In this document: positions 50,201 to 59,319 of the stretch, piece by piece
Numbering within the stretch: position 1 is the stretch's first letter
Layout of the letters: each line of letters begins with the position of its first letter
Source: Nonomuraea spiralis
Lineage (GTDB): Bacteria > Actinomycetota > Actinomycetes > Streptosporangiales > Streptosporangiaceae
Direction: 5' to 3'
Assembly (NCBI RefSeq): GCF_014648435.1
Contig: NZ_BMRC01000017.1
Location: 62,001-126,000, forward strand
DNA length: 64,000 nucleotides
Translations under genes and position numbers: made by a program
The notes under the pieces: model-generated
Databases searched by the model: none
Seen by the model: only the letters and a program-made list of their open reading frames with translations
What the model was told of the DNA's origin: nothing

Positions 50201-51349
50201 ATGATTGGTCGCGCCTTGGCGGCGAGCGTGCTCGCCCTGCAGTTCGCCGCGGTGCCGGCGCAGGCCGCGCCCGAGAGGTGCACGCCCAAGAGGGCCGTCA
50301 TGGCGGTCGGTGAGAGCTGGGCCCAGCGGCGGCTCAACGTGCAGCGGGTGTGGCCGCTGACCATGGGCCAGGGCGTCACGGTCGCCGTCATCGACAGCGG
50401 TGTCGACGAGACCCATCCCCAGATCAGGCTGAGCGGCAAGGCCGATCTCACCGGCACGGGCTTTCGCGACTGCGTCGGCCACGGCACGGCGGTCGCCGGG
50501 ATCATCGCCGGCCAGCCGCGCGGGGACGTGCCCTTCCACGGCGTCGCCCCCAGGGTCAAGCTCCTGTCGATCAAGCAGGTCAACGGCGACAGAGGCGACG
50601 TGGGCCTGCTGGCCAAGGCCATCAGGACGGCCGTGGACGAGCACGCCGACGTGATCAACCTCTCGATCGACGCCCCCGACACCCCCGACCTGAGGTCGGC
50701 CGTCAACTACGCGCTGGACAGCGACGTGGTGATCGTCGCCGCCGCCGGCAACCTGACCAAGGACGACGGCACGTCGGCGCCCTCCTACCCCGGCGCGTAC
50801 GAGGGCGTGTTGTCGGTGGGCTCGGCGACGCCGGACGGCGGGCGTTCGCAGTTCTCCAACCCCAACGCGGTCGGCGTGCTCGGCCCCGGGGAGGGGATCA
50901 GCTCGACCTGGCCGCTCAAGGGTTACCAGTCCGCCCTGAAGGGCACCAGCTACGCCGCCCCGTACGTGACGGGGGTGGTCGCGCTCGTCCGCGCCCGCCA
51001 TCCCAAGCTGAACGAGCTCCAGGTGCGCAGGCGTATCACGCTGACCGCCGACGGCGCGACGGGGGCGGGCACCGGCGCCGGGATGGTGAACCCGCTGCTC
51101 GCGGTGACCGCGGTCCTGCCCTCGGAGCAGGTGGCGGTGGCCGCGCCGGTGCCGCCGCCGCTGCCCGTCACGGCGGTGCACAAGGCCGTGCCGCCGGACC
51201 GGCGGTCGATGGAGGTCGCGACGGTGGTCGCGGCGGGCGGGCTGGCGCTGGCCGGGGTGGTGATGGCGGCGTGGGTGTTCGTGCCCATGGGACGCAGGCG
51301 GCGCCGGCTGCCCGGAGCGCCGCCGGATATCGGGCGAATTGACGGTTAA
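50201..51349 (+). CDS. mycP: Mycosin, subtilisin-like protease of the type VII system
   Basis: 382 residues. Signal peptide (ALAASVLALQFAAVPAQA), Asp65 in AVIDSGVD, His94 in VGHGTAVAG, Asn183 in AAAGN and Ser250 in KGTSYAAP make the S8 triad. A C-terminal span (VVAAGGLALAGVVMAAWVFV) anchors it outside the membrane. Mycosins process substrates and stabilise the ESX complex. Confidence 0.93.
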   Translation: MIGRALAASVLALQFAAVPAQAAPERCTPKRAVMAVGESWAQRRLNVQRVWPLTMGQGVTVAVIDSGVDETHPQIRLSGKADLTGTGFRDCVGHGTAVAGIIAGQPRGDVPFHGVAPRVKLLSIKQVNGDRGDVGLLAKAIRTAVDEHADVINLSIDAPDTPDLRSAVNYALDSDVVIVAAAGNLTKDDGTSAPSYPGAYEGVLSVGSATPDGGRSQFSNPNAVGVLGPGEGISSTWPLKGYQSALKGTSYAAPYVTGVVALVRARHPKLNELQVRRRITLTADGATGAGTGAGMVNPLLAVTAVLPSEQVAVAAPVPPPLPVTAVHKAVPPDRRSMEVATVVAAGGLALAGVVMAAWVFVPMGRRRRRLPGAPPDIGRIDG

Positions 51350-51388
51350 CTGTACGAGTGGTCAACCGAAACTGCTGATGCTTATGGG

Positions 51389-51401
51389 GCTTATTTGGTT
51401 A
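51389..51401 (+). promoter_or_regulatory. Shared ESX-locus element, copy A
   Basis: GCTTATTTGGTTA, matching copy B (GCTTATATGGTTA at 63116) at 12 of 13 positions. It lies upstream of the pseudokinase gene. A co-regulator site or promoter element is inferred. Confidence 0.45.
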
Positions 51402-51440
51402 AATGTCTCTCGATCATGACACATGCCTGAAAGGACGGTC

Positions 51441-53897
51441 ATGGTGGAGAAGGACTCCTCCCGGGCGCCCGTACCGGAGCGGATCGGCGGTCACGAGCTC
51501 GTGGGCCTGCTGGGGCAGGGCCCGCGTGGCGCCGTTCACCTGGGCAAGGAGTCCGAGGACGCCGATCCGGTCGCGATCAAGACGCTGACCGCCGATCCGG
51601 CGGCCGACCCCGACTTCGTGGACCGGCTCCAGAGCGTCACGCGGGTGTCCAGCTCGTACGTCGCCCGTACGCTCGACGCCGGCGTCCAGGACGGGCTGCT
51701 CTACGTCGTACGGGAGCACGTCGAGGGCCGTTCGCTGGCCGAGACCGTGGCCGCCGACGGCCCGCTGACCGGCGACGCGCTCGAACGCGTGGCGGTCGGC
51801 ATGCTCACCGCGCTGACCGCGGTGCACCTGGCCGGGTTCGCGCACCGGGGGCTCACGCCGTACAACGTGATCCTCACCGGCGAGGGGCTGCGGGTCACCG
51901 ACATCGAGATCGGCGAGCCGGCGGGCGAGATCGGCTACCGCGCGCCCGAGCAGATCAACGGCCTGCAGTACGGGCCCTACGCCGACGTGTTCGCCTGGGC
52001 CGCGACTGTGGTCTTCGCCGCCACCGGGTCCGCGCCGTTCGGTCAGGACGCGCACGCCGTGCTGACCGGCGAGCCGGAGGTGGAAGGGCTGCCGGAGCCC
52101 TTGCGCCAGACGGTGCTCGCGGGGCTGGCCAAGGACGTCTCGGGACGTCCCACGACGTACACGGCGCTGCTGCGCCTGCTGGGCGACGACAAGGCACCGA
52201 TACCCACACCGCCCCTGGAGGACGCGGCGGTGGAGGGGGTGCCGGTGGAGGGCGCGCCGGCCCAGGGTGCGCCGGTCCAGGGTGTGTCGGTGGAGGGTGC
52301 GCCGATCCAGGATCCGTCAGGTGAGGGAGCGGTGGGTCAGGGCGTGACGGTGGAAGGTGCGCCCGTCGAGGGGGCGCCCGTGCCGATGCCGCCGGTCGAG
52401 CCGCCGGTCCTGGTCACCCTGATCGATGGCCAGCCCTTGGCGCCGGGTCAGCCGCCAGTGCCGGGACAGCCGCCTGTGGGGCCAGGGCAGCCGCCGGCGC
52501 CGGGTTCGCCGTTGGTGCTCCCTCTGGCCGTCGAGGGCGCTCCGGGCCCGCACGGCCCGGGCCCGCACGGTCCCGGCCCGCACGACCCCCCGCCTCCCGG
52601 CTTCCTCCCGGAGGGCGCGCTGCCCCCGGGCGCGTTCCCACAGGGCCCGATGGCGCACGACCCGATGCAGCCCGGCCAGATGCAGCCCGGCCAGATGCAG
52701 CCCGGTCCGATGCAGCCCGGTCCGATTCCTCCAGGGGCGTTCCCGCAGGGGCCGATGGCGCATGACCCGATGCAGCCCGGTCCGATCCCCCCTGGCGCTT
52801 TTCCTCAGGGGCCCATGCCGTACGAACCCATGCAGCACCCGCCGGTACCGGCGCAGGCCGCCTGGGGGCCGCCGCCCGGCCCGCCGAGCCCGCCTCAGGA
52901 ACAGGTCCAGCCCCCAGCCGGCCCCGGGAACGCCGCCGCCGCGACGCGCAGGCCGTTCCCCATCGGCCTGGTCGCGGGCGTGATCGCGGTCGTGCTGCTG
53001 TCGGCCGTCGGCCTGTGGGGCGCGAGCCGCTACTCCTCCAGCGTCACCTTCGAGCCCGCCGCGGCGGCGGGCGCGCCGGTCACGCCGGACGCGGCCGGCG
53101 CCCAGCAGGCCGTGACCGCCGCGCCCACGCAGCCCCAAGCCGAGGTCACCGTGCCGTGGGCGGCCACGCCGTCCCCGGACGACAACGCCGTGGGCCCGCT
53201 GGTGCTGCCGAGCAACGGCCCCACGGACGGGGCGGGGGTGCCGGTGCTCACCTCGGTGCCGACCCCGACGGCGACGCCACCGGTGGTGGTCCCGACGGAC
53301 CGGCCGACCGCTCAGGAGAAGAAGACGGCCAGGCAGCCCAAGCCGAAGACCACGGTCACCAAGACCGTCAGGCCGACCCCGACGCAGCGGCCGACCACCC
53401 AGCGGCCGACGCAGAAGCCCACTCAGAAGCCGACCCAGAAGCCCGCGGAGAGGCCGACCGCGGAGCCGACCCAGAAGCCCACCCAGAAGCCGACGCAGAA
53501 GCCGTCGGAGAAGCCGACGCAGGCCCCGGCGCCCACCAAGACTTCGGCGGCGCCCGCGGTCGCGCCGAAGCAGAACCCCTACACGGCGACGCAGGTCTGC
53601 GGGTCCGGCTTCGGGGTCCAGCGGTCGAGCTCGTTCAGCGGTGGGACGACGTACCAGCTCTACAACAACAGCACGGGCCAGAACTGCGTGGTCACCATCA
53701 AGTCCGGCGCCGACGTCGGCCGGGCGACCCCGATGAGCGCGACCCTGGAGGTGCAGAACGGCCCGAGCAGCACCGACAGCGGCAACTACGAGTACTACGC
53801 GGGTCCGGTCAAGCTGCCCGCCGCGGGCAAGTGCGTGCGCTACTCGGGGAGCTCGGGGTCCGGCAACACCAGCGCGGGGTGGGCCAACTGCGGCTAG
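51441..53897 (+). CDS. Pseudokinase with outer SapA-like domain
   Basis: About 818 residues (ATG 51441 after AAAGGA; the in-frame ATG 51423 adds six). Cytosolic kinase-like domain: G-loop LLGQGPRGAVHLG, VAIK lysine, but HRD is HRGLTPYN and DFG is DIE, so it is a pseudokinase. A 250-residue Pro/Gly/Met-rich region (repeats QMQPG, PIPPGAF) leads to one span (IGLVAGVIAVVLLSAVGLW). Outside is a wall-spanning PTQKP-repeat stalk and a C-terminal domain with NPYTATQVCGSGFGVQ, YYAGPVKL and KCVRYSG, resembling spore-associated protein A, with four Cys. It sits in the ESX locus. Confidence 0.8.
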   Translation: MVEKDSSRAPVPERIGGHELVGLLGQGPRGAVHLGKESEDADPVAIKTLTADPAADPDFVDRLQSVTRVSSSYVARTLDAGVQDGLLYVVREHVEGRSLAETVAADGPLTGDALERVAVGMLTALTAVHLAGFAHRGLTPYNVILTGEGLRVTDIEIGEPAGEIGYRAPEQINGLQYGPYADVFAWAATVVFAATGSAPFGQDAHAVLTGEPEVEGLPEPLRQTVLAGLAKDVSGRPTTYTALLRLLGDDKAPIPTPPLEDAAVEGVPVEGAPAQGAPVQGVSVEGAPIQDPSGEGAVGQGVTVEGAPVEGAPVPMPPVEPPVLVTLIDGQPLAPGQPPVPGQPPVGPGQPPAPGSPLVLPLAVEGAPGPHGPGPHGPGPHDPPPPGFLPEGALPPGAFPQGPMAHDPMQPGQMQPGQMQPGPMQPGPIPPGAFPQGPMAHDPMQPGPIPPGAFPQGPMPYEPMQHPPVPAQAAWGPPPGPPSPPQEQVQPPAGPGNAAAATRRPFPIGLVAGVIAVVLLSAVGLWGASRYSSSVTFEPAAAAGAPVTPDAAGAQQAVTAAPTQPQAEVTVPWAATPSPDDNAVGPLVLPSNGPTDGAGVPVLTSVPTPTATPPVVVPTDRPTAQEKKTARQPKPKTTVTKTVRPTPTQRPTTQRPTQKPTQKPTQKPAERPTAEPTQKPTQKPTQKPSEKPTQAPAPTKTSAAPAVAPKQNPYTATQVCGSGFGVQRSSSFSGGTTYQLYNNSTGQNCVVTIKSGADVGRATPMSATLEVQNGPSSTDSGNYEYYAGPVKLPAAGKCVRYSGSSGSGNTSAGWANCG

Positions 53898-53900
53898 GGC

Positions 53901-54968
53901 TCAGTATCCGCGGTAGCCGGAGCCGGTCTTCATGCCCACGACCCCCGGCACCGCGGACACACTCCCGTAGCGCGAGATCGAGTAGCGCACGCCCGCGATG
54001 ATGTTGTCCACCGGGTCGTAGATGTTCCGGTGGCCGTCCAGGGCGTGGGAGTTGAACGTCGGGTCGATCGTCTGCATGAGCCCCTTCGACGGGTGGCCCG
54101 CGGCGGCGTTGGAGTCCCACAGGTTGATCGCGTGCGGGTTCCCGCCCGACTCGTGCTGGATGATCATCCAGATGTCGTTCGGGTTCATCTTGTCGGCCGG
54201 GACGCCCCTCTCCTTGAGGATCGCGATGGCCTCCTCGATCCACTGCTTGACCTGGCCCGACGGCGCCGGTCCGCCGCCCGGGGGAGGCGGGCCGCTGGAG
54301 CCGTAGCCGCCGACGATGGGGCTGCCGCCGGTGCCCGAGTAGGGCGAGGTGTAGCTCTCCGTACGCCGCCAGTCGAACCGGTGCTGGGGGTCCGGCACGA
54401 ACTCCTGCTCGCCGGCCGCCGTGATCTTCGCGTAGGTCATCTTGCGTTCGCCCAGCGCGGTTTCGATGGCGGTCTTGGCGTCGGTGACGGCGTCCTTGGC
54501 GTCCTTGACGGGCTTCCTGGCGTTCTCGGTCTCCTCGCTCACCAGGCGGCCGATCCCGGCGTCCAGGTCGGCCTGCTCGGCGTCGGGGTTGGCGTCCTTG
54601 TAGTTCTGCACGCGGGTGAGCAGGCGGTCGCAGATGCCGTCCACCGTGCGCTGGGAGCTCTCCAGCACGTCGGCGGCGGCGTCGAGCGCGTCGGCGCAGG
54701 AGACCAGCGCGTCGTGCAGGTCCTGCCCGGCCCTGCCGTAGTCGCCCATGTAGCGGACGAACGCGTTCGCCGAGTCGCCCTCCCAGGCCAGGTCCACGGT
54801 GGTGACGGCACTGCCCAGCTTGCCCGCGGCGGCCAGGACCTCGCCCCCGGTCGTACGCCAGCGGCCGGCGATGCCGCGGATCGCGCCCGGGTTGCCGGTC
54901 ACCTGGCCCGCCAGCGTGGCCAGGGTCGCCCCGCCGGGCAGGCCGTTGATCGCTTCGGGCGCGCTCAT
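53901..54968 (-). CDS. WXG100-lytic transglycosylase fusion
   Basis: 355 residues without a Sec signal. The N-terminal hairpin has AWEGDSANAFVRYM (W62-E-G64); a coiled region follows to about 175; a Gly/Pro linker (about 210-240) leads to an SLT/lysozyme-like domain with IIQHESGGNPHAINLWD (catalytic Glu273) and GLMQT (296-300). Being last in the eccC operon, it is a probable type VII substrate that cuts peptidoglycan. Confidence 0.82.
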   Translation of the reverse strand: MSAPEAINGLPGGATLATLAGQVTGNPGAIRGIAGRWRTTGGEVLAAAGKLGSAVTTVDLAWEGDSANAFVRYMGDYGRAGQDLHDALVSCADALDAAADVLESSQRTVDGICDRLLTRVQNYKDANPDAEQADLDAGIGRLVSEETENARKPVKDAKDAVTDAKTAIETALGERKMTYAKITAAGEQEFVPDPQHRFDWRRTESYTSPYSGTGGSPIVGGYGSSGPPPPGGGPAPSGQVKQWIEEAIAILKERGVPADKMNPNDIWMIIQHESGGNPHAINLWDSNAAAGHPSKGLMQTIDPTFNSHALDGHRNIYDPVDNIIAGVRYSISRYGSVSAVPGVVGMKTGSGYRGY

Positions 54969-55252
54969 GCCGGCGAGTTCGCCTTCCGTACGTTGCTCTG
55001 CACCAGGTCCAGGGCCCGCTCGACGCTCTGGACGAGGCTCTTGGCCTTGTTGAACTCCCGGTCGGCGGTGTTCTCCACCCGGTCCACGACGGTCGCGAGT
55101 GCCGAGGAGTCGGCCAGCTTGCCGAAGATCGAGGAGTCGGCGGCCTTGGCCGGGTAGTCGTCGGCCAGGTCGCCGAACTTGCCCACCACGCCGTTGGCCG
55201 CGATGCGGCAGTCGTCCAGGGCGTCGAAGTGGATGTCCAGTCCTGCCATCAT
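54965..55252 (-). CDS. WXG100-like partner protein
   Basis: 95 residues between eccC and the transglycosylase fusion, with ATGA overlaps on both sides. Helical with no WXG; the sequence includes LDIHFDALDDCRIAANGV and EFNKAKSLVQSVERALDL. It could pair with the WEG hairpin of the next gene's product. I do not recognise a named family. Confidence 0.7.
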   Translation of the reverse strand: MMAGLDIHFDALDDCRIAANGVVGKFGDLADDYPAKAADSSIFGKLADSSALATVVDRVENTADREFNKAKSLVQSVERALDLVQSNVRKANSPA

Positions 55253-58200
55253 TCCTCCTCCGCGGGCGGCCAGAACGCCGTCTGCGCCAGCCGCGAGCCG
55301 AGCCTTCTGTCCACCACGAACCCGCGTCCCGGCGGCTGCGGCTGGGCGCGTACGTTGCCGAACAGGAAGCCCTCGTCCCTGCTGCCGGACAGGATCACCG
55401 CCGGGCTCGCCATGTCCTTGATGCGCTGGAGCACCGGGTCGAACATGGCCCGGCCCAGGCCGCCCATGGCCCGCGACATGATCAGGTGAAGCCCGATGTC
55501 GCGAGCCTGCGGCAGCAGCTCGACCAGCGGCAGCAGCGGGTTGTTGGACGTCGCCACCAGGTCGTAGTCGTCGACCACGAAGTACAGGTCCGAGCCCTTC
55601 CACCAGTCGCGCGCGCGGAGCTGCTCGGGCGTGAGGTTCGCCGGCGGCAGGCGCTTGAGCAGGGCGTTACGGGCGTCGTTGACCAGTTCGAGCGCGGCGG
55701 CGCTGGAGGCGGCGTAGCCGATGCGGTTCTCGCTGACGGCCGTGTCCAGCAGCGACCGGCGGTAGTCGATCACGATCATCATGGCCTCGCGCGGCGTGTG
55801 CCGGGCGACGACGTTCTCGGCGATGACCTTGAGCATGTTGGACTTGCCGCTCTCGGTGTCGCCGACCACGATGAAGTGCGGGTCGGCCTCGAAGTCGATC
55901 AGTACGGGCGCGAGCGCGGCCTCGTCCACGCCGATCGCGATGCGTGACCTGCCGATCTCCTCCATGCCCGGCAGCGACGCGGCGGGCAGCACCGACGGCA
56001 GCAGCCTGACCTGCTTGGCGGGCGGCCCCTGCCAGGAGTCCCCGATGGCCTGCACCAGGCCCTGGAGCCCGGTGGACAGGTCGTCGGAGTCCTGCACGCC
56101 GTCGATCCTGGGCAGTGCGCCGAGGAAGTGCAGGCCGTCCTTGGTCAGGCCGCGTCCCGGCACGCCCTCCGGCACGGCCAGCGACTTCTTCCTGTTGATC
56201 TCGGACTCGTACGCGTCGCCGAGCTTCAGCTCCACCCGCGTGCCGAACAGGTCCCTGATGCCCGGCCGGAACTCCGACCACTTGCCGGTGGCGGCCACCA
56301 CGTGGATGCCGTAGCCGAGGCCGCGCGCGGCCAGGTCGGTGATGACCGGTTCGAGCGCCTCGAAGTCCTGCCTGATCGTCAGCCAGCCGTCCACGACGAG
56401 GAAGATGTCGCCCCAGCCGTCGCCCTGGAGCGAGCCGTCGGCCACCCGCTTGCGGTAGGTGTTCATGGAGTCGACGCCGTTCTCGGTGAACTCCCGCTCC
56501 CGGTCGCGCAGGACCGAGGCGATCTCGGCCACCGTGCGGCGTACCCGGTCGGCGTCCAGCCTGGAGGCCACGCCGCCGACGTGCGGCAGCCCCTCCAGGG
56601 AGGCGAGCGCGCCGCCGCCGAAGTCCAGGCAGTAGAACTGCACCTCGCGGGGGGTGTGCGTGAGCGCCATGCTGGTGATCAGCGTGCGCAGGATCGTGCT
56701 CTTGCCGCTCTGCGGGCCGCCGGCCACGCCGACGTGCCCGGCCGCGCCGGACAGGTCCAGCCAGTACGGGTCCCGCCGCTGCTCGAACGGCCGGTCGATG
56801 GTCCCGACCACGGCCTGCAACCGGCCGCGCCCGGCCCAGCCGGCCGTGGACAGTCCCAGCTCGGGCGTGACCGACAGCGGCGGCAGCAGGTGCGCGAGCG
56901 TGGGCGGCTCGGCCAGCGGCGGCAGCCAGATGCGGTGCGCGGGCGGCCCCTGGTTCACCAGACGGCCGACGACGATGTCCAGCAGGCTCCGCTGCGCCTT
57001 GTTGCTCTCCTCCTGCGCCGCGGTGTCCTCGGGCGGCTCCTCGACCATCGGCACGGGCACGAAGTCGGGGCCGTACTCGACGATCTCCCTGACCGTCGCC
57101 GAGCCGTCCAGCGTGGCGACGTGCCGTACGTCGGACACGTGGGGGCCCGACACGTACGCGGCCTTGAACCTGGTCATGCCGGTCGTGTCGAACTTCAGGT
57201 ACCCGTTGCCCGGCGCGGACGGCAGCTCGTACGCGTCGGCCACCCCCAGCACGACCCGGCTCTCCATGGCCGAGAACGTCCGCAGGCCGATCCGGTACGA
57301 CAGGTGCGTGTCGAGCCCGCGCAGCCGTCCCTCCTCCAGCCGCTGCGAGGCCAGCAGCAGGTGCACGCCGAGCGAGCGGCCGAGCCGGCCGATCATCACG
57401 AACAGGTCGATGAACTCGGGTTTGGCCGTCAGCAGCTCGCTGAACTCGTCCAGGATCACGAACAGCGTGGGCAGCGGGCTCAGGTTGGCGCCCTGCTCGC
57501 GGGCCTTCTCGTAGTCGCGCAGGGAGGCATAGTTGCCGGCCGCGCGCAGCAGCTCCTGGCGGCGCACCATCTCGCCGTGCAGCGCGTCGTGCATGCGGTC
57601 CACGAGCGGCAGCTCGTCCTCCAGGTTCGTGATGACCGCGGAGACGTGCGAGAGGCCGTCCAGGCCGAGGAAGGTCGCGCCGCCCTTGAAGTCCACGAGC
57701 ACGAAGTTGAGGATCTCCGAGGAGTGCGTGACCGCGAGCCCGAGCACCAGCGTGCGCAGCAGCTCGCTCTTGCCCGAGCCGGTCGCGCCGATGACCAGGC
57801 CGTGCGGGCCCATGCCGCCCTGGGCGGACTCCTTGATGTCCAGTTCGACCAGCCGGCCGTCGGCGCCGAGCCCGATCGGTACCCGCAGCCGGTTCCGGCC
57901 CGCGCGCGGGCGCCAGGTCACGGCGGGCTCCAGCCGGGTCGGGTCGCCGACGCCGAGCAGCTCGGTCAGCGTCGTGTTGACCGCCAGCACGTCCTGGGCG
58001 TCGCCCCCCTTGGACGAGGAGGCGCGCAGCGGCGCGAGCTGGCGGGCCAGCCCCTCGGCGCGCAGGTAGTCCAGCCCGTCGGGGTCGCCGAGCCGGTTGG
58101 TGTTCTCCCGGCCCGCGTGGTCCAGCCTGACCATGTGGAAGCCGGCGGCGTCGATGCGCAGCCGCAGCGTGCTGCGTTCCTCGACGGTGCCGGCCGAGTT

Positions 58201-59238
58201 CGACAGGTCGATCACGGTCACGCCGTCGATGGCGTCCGCGCCGAGCTGCGAGTCCTGCGGCACGTGCCCGCCGTCTAGGATGAGCACGTGGTATGGCAGC
58301 GCGTCCGCCGACGCGCCGGGCTTGAACCTGGCCCGCTCCTTCAGTTCCCCGCCCACCAGGCGGTCGAGCTGGGTCAGGTTCTCGGCCATGAGCCTGACCT
58401 GGCCGGCGCCGTCGGTCTCCTCGGGGTGCAGGGCGTGCGGCAGCCACTTGATCCAGTCCCAGTGGCTCATCCACTCCTTGCTCGCGCACACCATGATCCG
58501 CATGTCGTCGGGGGAGTGGAAGACGGCCATCTGCGCGATCATGGCCCTGACCAGGTCGCGTACCAGTGCCGGGTCGCCGTCCAGCTTGATGCGGGCGAAG
58601 GAGTGCAGCGCGACCGCGACCGGGAGGCGTTCGACGGTCGAGTGCGTACGGATGAACCGGCGCAGCGCGCCGGCCGACAGGGCGTCCAGGTCCTCGACCG
58701 GCTTGGAGTCCGGGGGGATGAGCTGGACGGCCAGCTTCTGGATGCCGGTGCCGAGCCGTACCGTGCTGAAGTCCTCGTCGCGGGGGCGGCGTTCCCACAG
58801 GCGCGGGCCCATCGCGGTCCACCACAGAGTGTCGGGGGCCGGGCCGCTCCACTCCAGGGCCTCGCGCTGCTGGATCGCGGCCTTGCGCACCTTCTTGCGG
58901 ATCTGCGCCAGGTAGCGGAAGTAGTCGCGGCGGGCGCCGTTGAGCCGGTGTTTGCGCTCGCCCGCCTGGCGGCCCATCTGGCCGACGGTCATGCCGACCA
59001 TCGAGAACGCGAACAGGCCGCTGGCCACGTACATGATGGGGTTGGCGTTGGTGCCGCCGGCCGTGAACATCAGGCCCATCGCGGCCGCGCCCGCCACCAT
59101 GGGCAGGTACGTCAGCACCGCCATCATGCCTTGCGACTGGACCTCGGGGATCTCCGGCGGAGACTCCAGCAGGATCTCGCCGCGCGGCGGCTTCGGGCTG
59201 GGGCGGCGCTCCGGGCGCCGTACTACGACGATGCTCAC
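55249..59238 (-). CDS. eccC: EccC type VII secretion ATPase (three-domain)
   Basis: 1329 residues in one chain rather than split EccCa/EccCb. Two N-terminal spans (AGAAAMGLMFTAGG, IMYVASGLFAFSMVGM). Walker A loops: GATGSGKSEL (about 486), GGPQSGKSTI (about 841) and GDTESGKSNM (about 1129). Walker B: DEFSELL in domain 1. The first gene of a three-gene operon with its small partner and the WXG-transglycosylase. Confidence 0.94.
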   Translation of the reverse strand: MSIVVVRRPERRPSPKPPRGEILLESPPEIPEVQSQGMMAVLTYLPMVAGAAAMGLMFTAGGTNANPIMYVASGLFAFSMVGMTVGQMGRQAGERKHRLNGARRDYFRYLAQIRKKVRKAAIQQREALEWSGPAPDTLWWTAMGPRLWERRPRDEDFSTVRLGTGIQKLAVQLIPPDSKPVEDLDALSAGALRRFIRTHSTVERLPVAVALHSFARIKLDGDPALVRDLVRAMIAQMAVFHSPDDMRIMVCASKEWMSHWDWIKWLPHALHPEETDGAGQVRLMAENLTQLDRLVGGELKERARFKPGASADALPYHVLILDGGHVPQDSQLGADAIDGVTVIDLSNSAGTVEERSTLRLRIDAAGFHMVRLDHAGRENTNRLGDPDGLDYLRAEGLARQLAPLRASSSKGGDAQDVLAVNTTLTELLGVGDPTRLEPAVTWRPRAGRNRLRVPIGLGADGRLVELDIKESAQGGMGPHGLVIGATGSGKSELLRTLVLGLAVTHSSEILNFVLVDFKGGATFLGLDGLSHVSAVITNLEDELPLVDRMHDALHGEMVRRQELLRAAGNYASLRDYEKAREQGANLSPLPTLFVILDEFSELLTAKPEFIDLFVMIGRLGRSLGVHLLLASQRLEEGRLRGLDTHLSYRIGLRTFSAMESRVVLGVADAYELPSAPGNGYLKFDTTGMTRFKAAYVSGPHVSDVRHVATLDGSATVREIVEYGPDFVPVPMVEEPPEDTAAQEESNKAQRSLLDIVVGRLVNQGPPAHRIWLPPLAEPPTLAHLLPPLSVTPELGLSTAGWAGRGRLQAVVGTIDRPFEQRRDPYWLDLSGAAGHVGVAGGPQSGKSTILRTLITSMALTHTPREVQFYCLDFGGGALASLEGLPHVGGVASRLDADRVRRTVAEIASVLRDREREFTENGVDSMNTYRKRVADGSLQGDGWGDIFLVVDGWLTIRQDFEALEPVITDLAARGLGYGIHVVAATGKWSEFRPGIRDLFGTRVELKLGDAYESEINRKKSLAVPEGVPGRGLTKDGLHFLGALPRIDGVQDSDDLSTGLQGLVQAIGDSWQGPPAKQVRLLPSVLPAASLPGMEEIGRSRIAIGVDEAALAPVLIDFEADPHFIVVGDTESGKSNMLKVIAENVVARHTPREAMMIVIDYRRSLLDTAVSENRIGYAASSAAALELVNDARNALLKRLPPANLTPEQLRARDWWKGSDLYFVVDDYDLVATSNNPLLPLVELLPQARDIGLHLIMSRAMGGLGRAMFDPVLQRIKDMASPAVILSGSRDEGFLFGNVRAQPQPPGRGFVVDRRLGSRLAQTAFWPPAEEE

Positions 59239-59319
59239 CCTTGTGACAGGCCCTTCTGGTGCTCGAAAGACCCTTCTTACCAGATGTGCCTAACGTCCGA
59301 GTTGAGGTCTTAGTTAACA

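Noticed and set aside
56128..58278. Long open frame opposite eccC
   Set aside because: It is a shadow of the conserved EccC coding strand, with no recognisable domain or start signal.
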